Assembly: GCA_021234155.1 (NCBI GenBank)
Contig: JAJEKV010000342.1
Span: 186,001 to 250,000 of the forward strand
Length of the DNA: 64,000 nucleotides
From: Isoetes taiwanensis
Lineage: Eukaryota > Streptophyta > Lycopodiopsida > Isoetales > Isoetaceae
Reading direction: 5' to 3'
How positions within the stretch are numbered: the first letter of the stretch is position 1; every line of letters begins with the position of its first letter. The notes under the pieces are model-generated. The model saw only the letters and a program-made list of their open reading frames with translations, was not told the DNA's origin and did not search any database. A program made the position numbers and the translations under genes. Shown here piece by piece: positions 23,130-33,499 of the stretch.

Positions 23130-24620
23130 ACAAATTTCTACCAAGTCCCCGTAAGTCCTTTGTTTTACCATTAGCAAGATGCCTAAGACCCCGGTGGATG
23201 TCCGCCTCCAAAGCCGTAGTGTTTCTCCCAGCTAACTGCACGCCAACATTGCTCCCGGGGGTTATACAACTCCTCCAACCGCTTCCATCCGGTCTGGGGT
23301 AACATTGCCAGGTGGTTGATGCCTCTTATACAGAACTCTACGCCAAAAGGCTTTTGGCTCAGCCATCAGTAGATCAAACATGCGTTGCTGATTTTCTGCA
23401 ATGTAGCGATGCTTTTTGGATTTTAAGAATGCTTTATGGTCCCTAATGGCCACGTGGGCGAGCCGTGGGTCTAAGATGGTGCGTAGTCGACTCTTTAGAG
23501 CCTTACATTCAGCGTCAAACCAGGGGTTTTGAAGGAATTGCGCAGTATCCCTTCGCGGGGGCATTCTTGCTGCAAAGCATTCATTGGCTGCTGCGAGTAA
23601 GGCCTTCACCAACCATTCACACTTATCATGCAATGTATAGAGGGCATCAATCCCCTGTAGCTCATGTTCAAGCACTACCTCATATCCTGCTTGCTTCCGA
23701 TAGTTCAGGATGTATCCCAAACCCCGGGGGCGCCTGTCCTGTGGCCACGCCACTGAGTGCCTTCAATCCAAAGTGACATAAAGTGGGTAGCAGTCTGACA
23801 AAGTCTCTTCATCTCTTGTTCCTGTGCCTGTCGCAAAATCTCGAATGATATCAAGTTCTGGCACTGGAGCTAGGAGATAGTCCATCAGGCTGGCTCCACC
23901 ATCGCCCTCGTCGCTTCTGCAAGTGAAGCCCCCTGATCGCGGCCACCTGAGCATACCATTACAGATCACTATGTCGAAGATCTGACATAGCTGGACCAAC
24001 TCTCTTCCAAAGGCTCCGGAGACTGTATCCTGGGAGCGTCTTGCATGCTGGGATGCCTCCGTTTCTAGCCAAAGTGGGTTGGAGTCAGCATTTCCCTGAA
24101 AGGTGACCGACTGCCACTGTGCCGTACGTGCATTGAAATCTCCCAATAAAAACACATGGCCCGCTTGGCGATACTGCTCTATGTCATCATACAGTTCCCT
24201 ATAGGGCATATGCACATCTATATCCACTCGATGCACCGGGAGAACTTAGAAGTTTCATGGGGGTATAACATCCCCGCGATAAACAAGTGGGCGATGGGGA
24301 GGCTGCAGACTCTGGGGATCCATTGTGTAGCGGTTGAGTCTATTAGCCTTGTGGAGTTTAGACCGTGGATGCTATAGCATCTTTGAAGTAGCACGCCCCT
24401 CTCCATACCCTCGCTTGCCATGGCGCCATTGGCCCGCTGAGAAATAATGATACCCTAGGATGATGACCACTATATTCCCATGTCTCTTGCAAGAAGATGA
24501 TGTCCATGCTCGAGCAATTTCAACAATGCCCCCTCGCCAAGGCCTGTGGAAAACCCCTACAGCTCCATCGATACAATTCAAGGCACTCTTCCTATGTGCT
24601 CTGTGGTGACCGCCTCTATC
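23130..24620 (-). pseudogene. LINE endonuclease and pre-RT region, GC-rich family (LINE-0)
   Basis: On the minus strand an endonuclease/exonuclease/phosphatase domain is read: an N-terminal block with LDCIDGAVG-like and LQETW-like sequence in shifted frames (about 24480-24580), VFLLGDFNARTAQWQ (about 24140), GGASLMDYLLAPVPEL (about 23870), and SDCYPLYVTL at the end (about 23770), where SDH is usual, so the catalytic histidine is replaced by cysteine. A second frame (23262-23753) gives NPWFDAECKALKSRLR and the linker to the RT, ending at RMEAVGG. RT motifs are missing: the copy is cut at about 23130 by the inverted duplication. LINE endonucleases nick target DNA for primed reverse transcription. 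Confidence 0.8.
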
Positions 24621-24960
24621 CCGCCTCCCATGGAGGCCGCAGGAGTTGGGTCATTGGCGGTGTGCTAGGGTTCTCTGTCCCCGCCTGGCCGGGGCTGTGG
24701 GTGGTGCCCTGCACTTGGTCCCGGGCTCGTGGTGTGATCCGCCATTCTCGAGGTGGGGGTCCAAGTGCTTGGTCCCCCCGGGCCGCCGCCGCCATGCTGG
24801 CCATGGAGGCACAAATACCTTCATTTTTGCCATTCACTGTGCCCTCCGATCCCCCCCGCCACTCGACTGTTTAATCTTTAAGGAACCCTCCCGCTCTCTC
24901 CTAGAGGGAGATGCGTAAGATGAAGATAACATGTGATATTCTCGACAATAGCAAAGATTA
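24621..24960. other. GC-rich region upstream of LINE-0
   Basis: High GC with frames open on both strands (24497-24918), a composition effect. On the minus strand it would be the N-terminal Gly/Pro-rich part of LINE-0, but no zinc knuckle or other motif was found. A short AT-rich stretch precedes the next LINE. Confidence 0.35.
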
Positions 24961-24961
24961 G

Positions 24962-25441
24962 ATGATACACCCAAAGATCTCACTTCTTTCACTAAAGATC
25001 GGCAGGACGGAACAAAGCATTAGATTCATTTATCAAAGAGCAAGAGAGGCAGAAAAGGGTTATGAACATTCGCATGGTTGGTCTACCAAAAGATACGAAG
25101 GAGAACACAAAGAAGAAGGCACGCATGTTTATCAAATCCAAGTTAGATTTTGATGGTGATATAGTTGAGGCATTTCGGGTGGGCAAATCCTTTTGCAACA
25201 CGAGGAATATTATTGTGAAATTTGCAAACAAGGAAAATAAGATGGGTGTCTTGAGCAAACAGGCATTGTTAAGGGGAGAGAAGGTATGGATTAATGATGA
25301 TCTGACAAAGAAACAATATATTGAGTACAAACAGGAACTTTAAAAACTAAAAGATATAAGGAAGAATGGTCATAAGGCATTTTGGAGGAAGGGACATGTT
25401 GTAGTGGAAGAAAGAAACGTGGAAAATGCAACTGTTGCATA
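24962..25441 (+). pseudogene. LINE-1 ORF1-like region (AT-rich LINE family)
   Basis: A reading frame encodes RMVGLPKDTKENTKKKARMF, then DIVEAFRVGKSFCNTRNIIV, KFANKENKMGVLSKQALLRG and VWINDDLTKKQYIEYKQEL. It continues after one stop with LKDIRKNGHKAFWRKGHVVV. The pattern fits the RNA-binding domain of L1-type ORF1 proteins: En, hRvG, RpIivkF, iL..k..L.g, i..DLt. ORF1 proteins package LINE RNA. A helical charged stretch precedes it in another frame. It abuts the endonuclease region, so the two may once have been one polyprotein. Confidence 0.65.
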
Positions 25442-25954
25442 GGAAAAAAGGACCGCCGTGTTTGCTTTACCGGAATATCAATACACTAAAGCAGACAAAA
25501 GTTGATACTATGGGAGACATTTTAAGTAATGTAGATATAATATTCTTTTTTAAGACGTGTGAAAATGAAGAGGTAGGGCTTCTTGACGTTATGTGGTTTA
25601 AAATGATGCATTCAACATGGAATAAAAAAGAATGGAGGCTTAAAGGTTTTGGTGGCATTGTTTGCTATGTTAGGAATTTACACATTTAGTGACAATCTTG
25701 AATAAAATGGCATCACTTCAGGATTGAAATACCTAGACAATCTGGAAAACTTTATGGTGCTGGTTGCTATTTTCCACCAAGAGAATCTCGTGTGTACATT
25801 TATGATAATTTAGACATGGATGATCCCTTTTCTCATTTGGAACAAGATATACTAACATTTAGTTCCACAGGTGATGTGCTTTTGCTAGGTGATTTTAATG
25901 GATGCACAACACAAAAACAAGCAGCTATAGTTAGTCCAGATGGAAATTCAGAAT

Positions 25955-26033
25955 AGAATAGAATAGAATAGAATAGAATAGAATAGAATAGAATAGAATA
26001 GAATAGAATAGAATAGTTTTTTTTAACGTCCAC
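25955..26033 (-). mobile_element. 5'-truncated retroposon with (TATTC)n tail and 12-bp target duplication
   Basis: GAAATTCAGAAT at 25943-25954 is repeated exactly at 26034-26045. Between them lie about 13 AGAAT units and GTTTTTTTTAACGTCCAC. On the minus strand this is GTGGACGTTAAAAAAAAC followed by the tail, the same 3' end as H3 and H4. It interrupts the LINE endonuclease frame. The flanking duplication and 5' truncation indicate target-primed reverse transcription. Confidence 0.85.
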
Positions 26034-27065
26034 GAAATTCAGAATGGATGGAGATACTTGATGAAGATGAGCTATCAATTTCTGGATGGCATAGACACTC
26101 TAACGATAGGATTAGATGGCTTAATCCACAAGGACACCATGTTTTGGCATTATATAGTGGTCTAGCTATAATTACATGTAATGGCATAGCAAAATTTTCC
26201 AGTTCTGGAAAATGTACTTGCAGGAATGCAAGTGTGGTGGACTATATTTTAGCTAAGCCATCATTTATTAATCAGATGGTCAATCTTTCTATTGGCAGAG
26301 GAAAGGATTGAGTCGATCATGTGCCAATTTTTGTTGCTATTCGTGCTTTAGGCACATCGGCACATGCTCCTCCATCTATCTGAGCTCAAAAAATCAGGAT
26401 GAGCTATGGTAAGAACATTATGTTTAAGAAATCCTATGAGAAAAAAGTTTCATTGATATTCTGGCCACAAGCAGCATCTGAGATTAGTGACACTTTGATC
26501 TGCTTAGTAATTGATACATCAGCCATGTGCTTTAGCTCGCATAGGCAAAGGAAGGGATTACCATGCAATGGGTGGTTTGACCAAGAATGTAGAGAACAAA
26601 GGCTGAGGTTTAAGAGGGCGAAAGGGGATGCAAAAATCAAAGAAAGGAAAGAATATGTCAAATTGGTTAAGAGAAAAAAAAAAGAGCACATCTACATAAA
26701 AAGCATCAGGAAATGGTAATGGACCTTCTTAAGCATCCAAAAAGATTTTGGGACAGGTTAAAGCCATATCAAAATATTAGTGCTACGTGAATGTTGCAGC
26801 TCTTTTTGAGCAAATACAAAGATTGTACCACATTCCAAATCAGAATGAATCTTGCATGGATGGCAGGTATGATGGAGAGTATCTTTTATTCATTTTGGAT
26901 GATGTACATTGTGGTTTATAAAAGTTGTCTAATAATAAAGCTGCTGATGCGGACGGTCTAGTAGCTGAAATGTTCAAGTGGGCGGGTGATAGAGTTGCTG
27001 CAATCTTGTTAAAATTGTTTAATGCAGTGCTACGAGAGGACTTCCCAGAAGCATGGCAAATATAT

Positions 27066-27098
27066 AGAATAGAATAGAATAGTTTTTTTAACGTCCAC
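27066..27098 (-). mobile_element. Second very short (TATTC)-tailed retroposon insert
   Basis: Three to four AGAAT units followed by GTTTTTTTAACGTCCAC, inside the RT region of LINE-1. No clear target duplication was seen. Confidence 0.7.
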
Positions 27099-27425
27099 TC
27101 CACAAAGCAGGTGATGAATTGGATCCAACTAATTATCGAATGATCATAATTAATAGTTTATATGCTAAACTTTTCACAGTCATTTTGGATTCAAAAATTA
27201 GTATGTGGGCTGAGGATAATAATGCTAGAGCAGTGGAACAAGCTGGGTTTAGACCCAGAAGTCCACTATTGACCATTTAGCCACTATGCGTGCAATGATA
27301 GATTCTGCTATTGGGAAAAAGAAACCCCTATATGCTGCCTTTGTTGACTTCTCCAAGGCTTTTGATATGGTGAACAGAAAAAATCTATGGGAAAGAATAG
27401 ATGATTTAAGCATTCCTATTGAATA

Positions 27426-27452
27426 CACAATGAAAAACGTGCTCATATCCCC
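27426..27452 (+). repeat. Left terminal inverted repeat of the giant element
   Basis: Matches the inverted right end at about 23 of 28 positions: CACAA, GAAAAA, TGCTC, ATA and CCCC are shared. Confidence 0.7.
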
Positions 27453-27519
27453 TTGGAAATCCCCTATTGAGGAATCAGGGGACTTGAGAACAATGGGTTA
27501 TTTGCTTTGCAACGGGGAA

Positions 27520-27870
27520 TTCTTGAAAAAAGAGGTATATTATACAGGGGGACATTAGTAGTAATGGAGGATTCTTGAAAAAAAAGGTATATCCTAATGG
27601 GGGAAATTAATAGAAATAGGGGATTGCAAATGCGCACAGGGGTATTTTCATGAAAGAGGATTGGGTCAAAAGGGATTTTGCGAATGTGTTGGGGTATTTT
27701 CAAGAAAAGGGGACTAATTAAAAAAGGGAATTTGCAAATGGATTGGGGTATTTTCAAGAGGGGACTGGTTTTCAAAAGAGAATTTGTGAATGGATTGGGG
27801 TATTTTTAAATAAAGGAGGATTGAGTGAAAGGGGAATTACCGAAAAAATGGAGGATTGCAATAAGTACGG
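27520..27870 (+). repeat. Left subterminal minisatellite
   Basis: Imperfect units of about 50-56 bp share TTGGGGTATTTTCAAG, a GGGGACT or GGAGGATT block and GAATTTGCAAATGGA. They lie 100-450 bp inside the left end. Subterminal arrays are a usual site of transposase binding in CACTA elements. Confidence 0.75.
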
Positions 27871-28322
27871 CCCAATTTGGCGAGAGCTCTATATCCAATA
27901 GAAGAGCATCAAATAGCTGCTAAGACTTTCCATTCTTCAAATTAGGCACTTGAGGGATTTGTGCTCAAAACACGTATGAAATACGTACAATAACACGTGG
28001 GCAAAAAAGTTAAATACAGAGAAATATAAAATATAAAATAATACGGTAAATGAAACCTAGAGATGTGGATAATGTAAAGTAGAATGTGTGCTAGTTTTGA
28101 CCCGATCCCGTATGACCCGAAAAAGTATATTTATACAGTATTTTATACAGGCCATGGTCGGAAAAGAATCTGCCCAAACGATGAGCAGGAATAGCCGGTT
28201 CACTTCCCATGATGACGCCACCAGCGCAACCAGTCTCTCTCCCAGTTTACGTAGGGGGAAACTTTCGCCACCTGCGGATTTCCACCCGGAAACCGCCAGG
28301 TGGAGAAAGTTGCCCTACGTGG
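27871..28322. other. Spacer and GC-rich hairpin region upstream of the recombinase gene
   Basis: 28240-28320 holds an imperfect hairpin: TACGTAGGGGGAAACTTTC near 28239 pairs with GAAAGTTGCCCTACGTGG near 28304, with CCACCTGCGG...CCGCCAGGTGG nested inside. A regulatory role next to the promoter is possible but not shown. Confidence 0.5.
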
Positions 28323-28344
28323 CCTACAGCCACCTAGAAATTCC
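28323..28344 (+). repeat. Short inverted repeat left of the recombinase gene
   Basis: CCTACAGCCACCTAGAAATT at 28323 recurs inverted at 31394-31414 (CCTACACCACCTAGAAATT on the minus strand), with one gap. The pair brackets the gene from just before its TATA box to just after its AATAAA. Confidence 0.6.
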
Positions 28345-28364
28345 CCCTGCCACGTCGGCAGGGG

Positions 28365-28372
28365 TATAAATA
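28365..28372 (+). promoter_or_regulatory. TATA box of the recombinase gene
   Basis: TATAAATA in a GC-rich context, followed by T-rich leader sequence and, about 550 bp on, by the first coding ATG. A leader intron probably ends at TTCTTGCAG (28611-28619). Confidence 0.6.
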
Positions 28373-28399
28373 CAATTTTTCTAATTCTTTAATGCCCTT

Positions 28400-31130
28400 T
28401 TTTTTTTTTCTGAGCTTTTTTTTTTTTTGAGCGAAAGGAGGCCTGGAGTTTTTTCGCTGGCGCTTAGGGAGCTGGAGTTTGGGCGGCAGAGAGTTTGAGT
28501 GGCGCCAATCGAGGCGCCCGTGATCTAAGCTTTGGTTTGATGTGGTTTTCTTTCGATTTTTCTTTGTTTTTTTTTTTGTTTTCTTCATTAGTTATCTGAT
28601 TTCTGGTTTTTCTTGCAGGTTTTTGTGTAGATCTGCTCCTGTGGAGTTGTTTTTGGCGGTAAATCTTCGGATTTAGTCACTGGATTTACTCTATTCGACT
28701 GTATTGGTAGTCAGAGATGTTTCTTGAGTTATTTGCAGTTGCATGCAGCTCTTGTGTGCAAGTGAAGACGTTTTTTGAGAGAAGATCAAGTTCTGCAAAT
28801 TTTCGTGGAAGTTTTAAGGTTTGTATCTTTGTTTTTTTGTGTTTAACGCTGTAATTTTTTGTTTATTAAAGCTTTCTTGCATTCTAACTTAAGTTTTTGT
28901 TTGTAGGTTGCAATGGTTGGTGTGTTCTGGCTTACTGTCCTGATTATCTTATCTAATTGTTGTGTGTTTATTAGTACTTCAAACAGTATGGATGTGGAAT
29001 GTCCGTCCTTTTCTATACAGTTGACTGCTGCTCTTGGTGTTGAAGAAGAGATAGGGGATGTTGATCAGTTTCTGGAAAATGGGAATCTTGACGAAATAGA
29101 CAAGTTTATGGCAGAAGTTGAGAAAGAAGAGTGGTATAAAGTTGATTTCAGGGATCCAGTGAAAAAAGATACAGAGAAAGAGGTTGAGGATCTGAGGTTC
29201 TTGCCTCTTGATCAAAAATTAATGCATGATGTGTATCATGGAGGGAAAGATCGGTCTTCTAAGGCCACTAATTGGGCAAGGAAAAAGTTTGATGCTTGAG
29301 GGAATTCGTAAAGTTTGACACTTCGCTCCAATTGAAGATGTTCCCTTGCTGTGAGATGAATGATATGTTGGTCATGTTCATGATCCGTGAAGAAAACAAT
29401 GGCAAAATGTTTCTCGCAAGCGTGTTAGTTGCTTTGTTGTTAATTTTTTTTTTAATTATTAGTTCTAACCTCTTTAATTGTTATTATTGCAGCCTCAATA
29501 ACCTGTTTAAGACTATTGGTCGAATCATAAGGAAGAAACAAGACATGATTATTGAGCAGACAGGAGTTGATAGGGAGAGGTTCAATATTTTAAGGCATCC
29601 AATCTTTGGTAGGGCTTGCAAGGCGCTCATTGGTGCCGCAGCCGCTTCACGACGACTTTGGTGTTGGAGCTGAGAAGAAGAAGACAGCAGAAATTAGTTT
29701 TAATGTGGAGCGCGAATTATTGGCAGATCGTGACCACCAAATTACCTTTAACACAGGTAAGTTGTAGGCTAGTTTTTTTAGCTAGTTTTTAGCTAGTTTT
29801 TTCTAGTTTTAGTTTAATGTTTTAGTTTTTTGTTTTATAGGTTGTCAAAAAAGGCTCTGCTATTATATGGTCAGTAGGTTTGGAATCAGAGGTCATGCAG
29901 AGTTGCATGGGGTCCTCGATTGTGACATGAGTCTGCGGAATGATGAATTTGGAGAGTCTGTTCAGTACAGAGAACGCACATCAAAGAACTGGAATTGTAG
30001 TATCACTAGGTTTGATGATTCTCACTTCCGGCCTCCTATTTGGAGCTACGAGGCAGATTTTGTTGAGACATACAAGCAGTATGTCCGACACTTGCCTGAA
30101 AAAGAGAATGATATGCCATGACACTTCTTCTTGCAGACAATTCCGAATCCTCGATACAATGTAAGTTAATTACTATTGTTTTCTTTAAATATTTTATTTT
30201 TTCTAATATGTTTCTTGTTTTTTGCAGGTGTGGTATCAAAAGGTGCCTATGGGTGTCAATAATTACTTGAGTTGGTCGCAAGTTTATGGGGGAGTCTTGT
30301 GAGTGATATCGAAATCACTAATAAGAGTGGTCGGTTACTTTAGTTTCTAGGCTTTCGATGGTCGGAGTTCCACCGTGGTTGGGATGTTGATCACTGGGCA
30401 CAGGAAGATCGAGTCTTATAGCAAGTAAGTAGTTTGTATTTATTTGTTTTATGGTTTGTTTTTTCTTATTGCTAACTGTATTTCCTGCAGGTATGATAGG
30501 ACAAAGGAAATGCAGGTTGATGCTGCAATGAGCATTCTGGCAGCTCCGTATAATGAGGATGGAAGTTTAAAAGTTTATAGCGACGTGTTACAGCAAGAGA
30601 AAACAAGAAAAAGTTCAATTATGTCAGCATTTAATGGTGGAGCAAGTTCTAGTAAAGGAATCGTAAAGGATGCTACTAATGAGAAAGTTGCAGGTGATCA
30701 AATTAAAACTTCTGATAAGGTAATATATTTCTGTATTCCTTGATTTCATTGTTAAATTTCTATAGTAACCATTTATTTAAACAGGTTGCTATGTCTGTTG
30801 TTCCTTCTATACCTGTTCCTTCAGTTTCTACAAATATGGATGTTGCTACTGTTGAAGATGTTCCGAATTCAGGAAGTATCACTGTAACAGGTTTGAAGCA
30901 GTTGGAAATAGACAATGAGGTTTGGGAAAAGTGCCTGAAGAATTGTCCTCAGTTAGAAGGTGGTAGCATGATTGCAAATTCTACAATGACTAATACAGGT
31001 GGTCAGTCTTTCATGGCGGCAACAAACAAGAATTGCGTGTTTCTGTCAATATCGATTGCGAATCCTTTACAGGCTGGACCGATTATTGAAAATGTGATGG
31101 CTTCACTTCCAAAAATTTCTTGAAGATGTT
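28400..31130 (+). pseudogene. Crypton-like tyrosine recombinase gene (DUF3504/ZMYM-type), spliced, decayed
   Basis: Exon 1 (ATG 28913, after a leader) ends RFLPLDQKLMHDVYHGGKDR and an acidic stretch. Then EFVKFDTSLQLKMFPCCEMN and, after an intron ending TTGCAG at 29492, LNNLFKTIGRIIRKKQDMII. After an intron to about 29840: RLCYYMVSRFGIRGHAELHG and, past one TGA, HFFLQTIPNPRYN/VWYQKVPMGVNNYL across a GTAAGT...GCAG intron (30160-30228). Next come ITNKSGR, ITGHRKIESYSK and YDRTKEMQVDAAMSILAAPY. The blocks match the Crypton-derived domain: FG.RG.xE, WY...plG, (H)xxR with K at the histidine, GHR and the nucleophile tyrosine. Such enzymes cut and join DNA through a 3'-phosphotyrosine. Stops at 30119 and near 30300 plus frameshifts indicate loss of function. 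Confidence 0.72.
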
Positions 31131-31334
31131 TGATCTATCTTGGAGATCTGATAGTAACTGAACTTTGAAACTTGGAAATCTGTAACTTTTTGAAAATCTA
31201 AAACTTTTTTGTTATGAAATGGGAAACTTTGAAATGTGAAACTTTTTTGAATTGAAGCTGTATTGAAAAATCTCTTTGTAATCTTATTGTATTGAAAAAT
31301 TATGTGGTGGCGGCGCCACCAGACCGCCGCCAGA

Positions 31335-31340
31335 AATAAA
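31335..31340 (+). terminator. AATAAA polyadenylation signal
   Basis: AATAAA about 210 bp after the stop at 31121-31123, following GC-rich repeats (GGCGGCGCCACC). With the TATA box it defines a transcription unit of about 3 kb. Confidence 0.45.
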
Positions 31341-31393
31341 ACACTCAAAAACAGTTAAAAAAGACATGAAAAAACCTTAGCAGGTAATCTCAA

Positions 31394-31414
31394 GGAATTT
31401 CTAGGTGGTGTAGG
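31394..31414 (-). repeat. Short inverted repeat right of the recombinase gene
   Basis: Inverse partner of 28323-28344. Confidence 0.6.
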
Positions 31415-31872
31415 TTACGGGTCAGAACATCGAATGTTCAAGAGAGCAAAAGGGCAGCGAAGGGCAAAACGGACTAGATCGGCCTCTCAATCCCGTCCGC
31501 TATGGCTGGCCTTTCTACTTTAGTTCAGCTCGGAAAAAGGAAGATTTGGCTTAAATCCATTTATTTTTGCCTCGAATCTTGAGTAATTATGGCGATTTGT
31601 TTCAGATTTTTATTCCGTGTACTCCCTCGGTTTTTTCTCGCTTGGAAGTGCTTCATTTTCATTTTTCTAGCTTTTTTTTTTTTATGAATCTATACATACT
31701 ACTTCTTTTTTAAACGAAGAAGCAGAAAAAAAACTTCTTTGTCCTGAAAGTTCTCCATTTGTTTGTTTCTAGCTTGTAAAAAAAATCTTCTAGTATGGAT
31801 GTTAAAATCAACTGAAGGATTCTGCAGGTTTAGATATTTAGGGTTTGTTTTTCTTGTTTACAGTTTTCTGAA
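31415..31872. other. No gene recognised
   Basis: T-rich, leader-like DNA with no open frame of note. Confidence 0.4.
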
Positions 31873-32060
31873 GAATAGAATAGAATAGAATAGAATAGAA
31901 TAGGTTTTTAGCGTCCACGGAGACCAATTGGCCTATGGGACCCAAACAAAAAAGAGAGCAGCAAGCATATTACTGACAGGATTAAAAAACCCCCGGCCCC
32001 GAAGGGTTTTCGAGGGAAAAACCTTAGCAGTAATAAGCCTGCTAAGCACAATTTCATTAT
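31873..32060 (-). mobile_element. Hairpin retroposon copy H3 with (TATTC)n tail
   Basis: On the minus strand: hairpin arms 32044-32028 (AGCAGGCTTATTACTG) and 31975-31958, enclosing CTAAGGTTTTTCCCTCG, AAAACCC and GGGGGTTTTTTAATCC; then TTTGTTTGGGTCCCATAGGC, CAATTGGTCTCCGTGGACGC, TAAAAA and a TATTC tail (31873-31904). Core and 3' end match H4; the core also matches H1 and H2. Confidence 0.7.
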
Positions 32061-32095
32061 AATGGGAAAATTTTTAGTAAACTGGAATTTTTTTA

Positions 32096-32974
32096 TTATG
32101 GGGTTGTATAGACCTTATGCGGGGGTTGTATACACGTAATACAAGACCGTATCATAGACCTTATGCGGGGTTCTATACACGTCGCAATGCACTGCGGTAT
32201 CATACATACATGAATATTTAGAGAACATAATAACACGGTATCATATACCAACTTCCAAACACAATAGAGACCAAAGTATGAACTATGTATGTCCCTAGTA
32301 ACCTTCCCCCAAGTTCCTAACCCCTTCCCCTTCCCCTTCCCCTTTCCCTTAAGGTCAGCGAGGTCTAACCCACGATGCGGGTTGGGAGTCAAGAGCTCAC
32401 GCCATCCCATGCTGATTCTTCCCACCATATGGGGGTACCTAGTCATTAGAAAAAGTAATTCCACAGGATAATACTCACGGAAGAAGAGCGGACCTAACTC
32501 CCACAAAACCGTTGTACTCATTGTAGTACACCCTAATAAGGCCATACATCTGTCCCTTAGAAATTTCATGAATGAACTCTGATATGTATGCATCCAGAGA
32601 GTGTGCTAAATATCCAGCACGAAGAAGAGGCCTCAATTGCTGTAGCATCTCGTCCAGATAAGGAGGGGGTTCAAGCATTCCCCTCATTGCAAGTCTCCTA
32701 TAACATTCAGATGGATTAATTTCCATCAGTGGCTCATGACCACAATCAAATCGCTCTGAATGAAGTTGATCAACTCCATTGTAAGCTCCTTGGTGGGACC
32801 GTGGGCGCAACCTCCACTCCAAGAAATGGTCCCATAGCTCATCCATTCCGTGCCGCCTGAGAATGCAGGGGCATGCTTGCGGCCTTCCGAGTAGCCCGTG
32901 GAGGATTGGGTCCAATCATTTAAAAAGCAAGCAAGGATCACCGAATCGCGAAAGGAACACGGAGCAGAAAGCAA
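32096..32974 (-). CDS. Unrecognised reading frames, possibly one decayed gene
   Basis: Two overlapping minus-strand frames (32475-32915 and 32096-32593) carry protein-like sequence such as DEMLQQLRPLLRAGYLAHSL, ISEFIHEISKGQMYGLIRVY and ELGPLFFREYYPVELLFLM. The overlap suggests a frameshift inside one protein. A CCCCTT tract (32325-32350) encodes GKGKGKGK in the second frame. No family was recognised. It lies between the recombinase gene and the CAAG-rich array of the giant element. Confidence 0.3.
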
Positions 32975-32989
32975 GTAGCAAGTTCAAGA

Positions 32990-33460
32990 GCAAGCAACAA
33001 GATCAAGTAGGATGGAGCACGGGAATGAAGTAGCAAGGAACAAGGATCAAGATCAAGTAGCAAGATGCAATGAACAAGGAAGATCAAGTAGCAAGAAGAT
33101 CAAGGAACAAGGAAGATCAAGGAGCAAGAAGCAAGGATCAAGATCAAGTAGCAAGGAACAAGATCAAGTAGCAAGATCAAGAGCAAGGAACAAGATCAAG
33201 TAGGAAGGAGCACGGAATGAAGTAGCAAGGAACAAGGATCAAGATCAAGTAGCGTTAGCAAGATCAAGAGCAAGGAACAAGATCAAGTAGGAAGGAGCAC
33301 GGGAATGAAGTAGCAAGGAACAAGGATCAAGATCAAGTAGCCGTAAGCAATGAACAAGGAAGATCAAGTAGCAAGAAGATCAAGGAACAAGGAAGATCAA
33401 GTAGCAAGAAGATCAAGGAACAAGGAATATGAAGGAGCAAAGAAGCAAGGATGAAAAGTG
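32990..33460 (+). repeat. Purine-rich minisatellite built on CAAGATCAAGTAG
   Basis: Irregular tandem units of CAAGGAACAAGATCAAGTAG and CAAGAAGATCAAGGAACAAG for about 450 bp, with a longer unit (GGAGCACGGGAATGAAGTAG) at about 33012, 33210 and 33295. Confidence 0.8.
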
Positions 33461-33499
33461 AGAAGTGAAAACAAGGTAAAAGAATTTATAGCTCACGAA

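Larger units (their letters stand above)
25442..27425 (+). pseudogene. LINE-1 endonuclease and N-terminal RT, interrupted by the giant element
   Basis: Endonuclease blocks: NINTLKQTKVDTMGDILS and a partial FFKTCEN (ETW position), GFGGIVCYVRN, GAGCYFPPRE, DVLLLGDFNGCTTQKQ (about 25878-25925), then after a small retroposon insertion IRWLNPQGHHVLALYSG, SVVDYILAKPSF, and VDHVPIFVAI after a TGA (SDH position). Then PCNGWFDQECREQRLRFKRA. RT begins with LYHIPNQNESCMDGRYDGEY, NNKAADADGLVAEMFKWA, DPTNYRMIIINSLYAKLFTV, QAGFRPRS and YAAFVDFSKAFDMVNRKNLW, ending at SIPIEY where the ATA duplication starts. The catalytic aspartates of the AFVDFSKAFD block are intact. Several stops disable it. The C-terminal half resumes at 50796 in the same frame. 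Confidence 0.85.

Noticed and set aside
24497-24918. Overlapping + and - frames of 60-125 residues
   Set aside because: GC-rich composition effect upstream of LINE-0.
33000-33460. CRISPR-like array
   Set aside because: Units are irregular with no unique spacers of constant length, and the context is eukaryotic.
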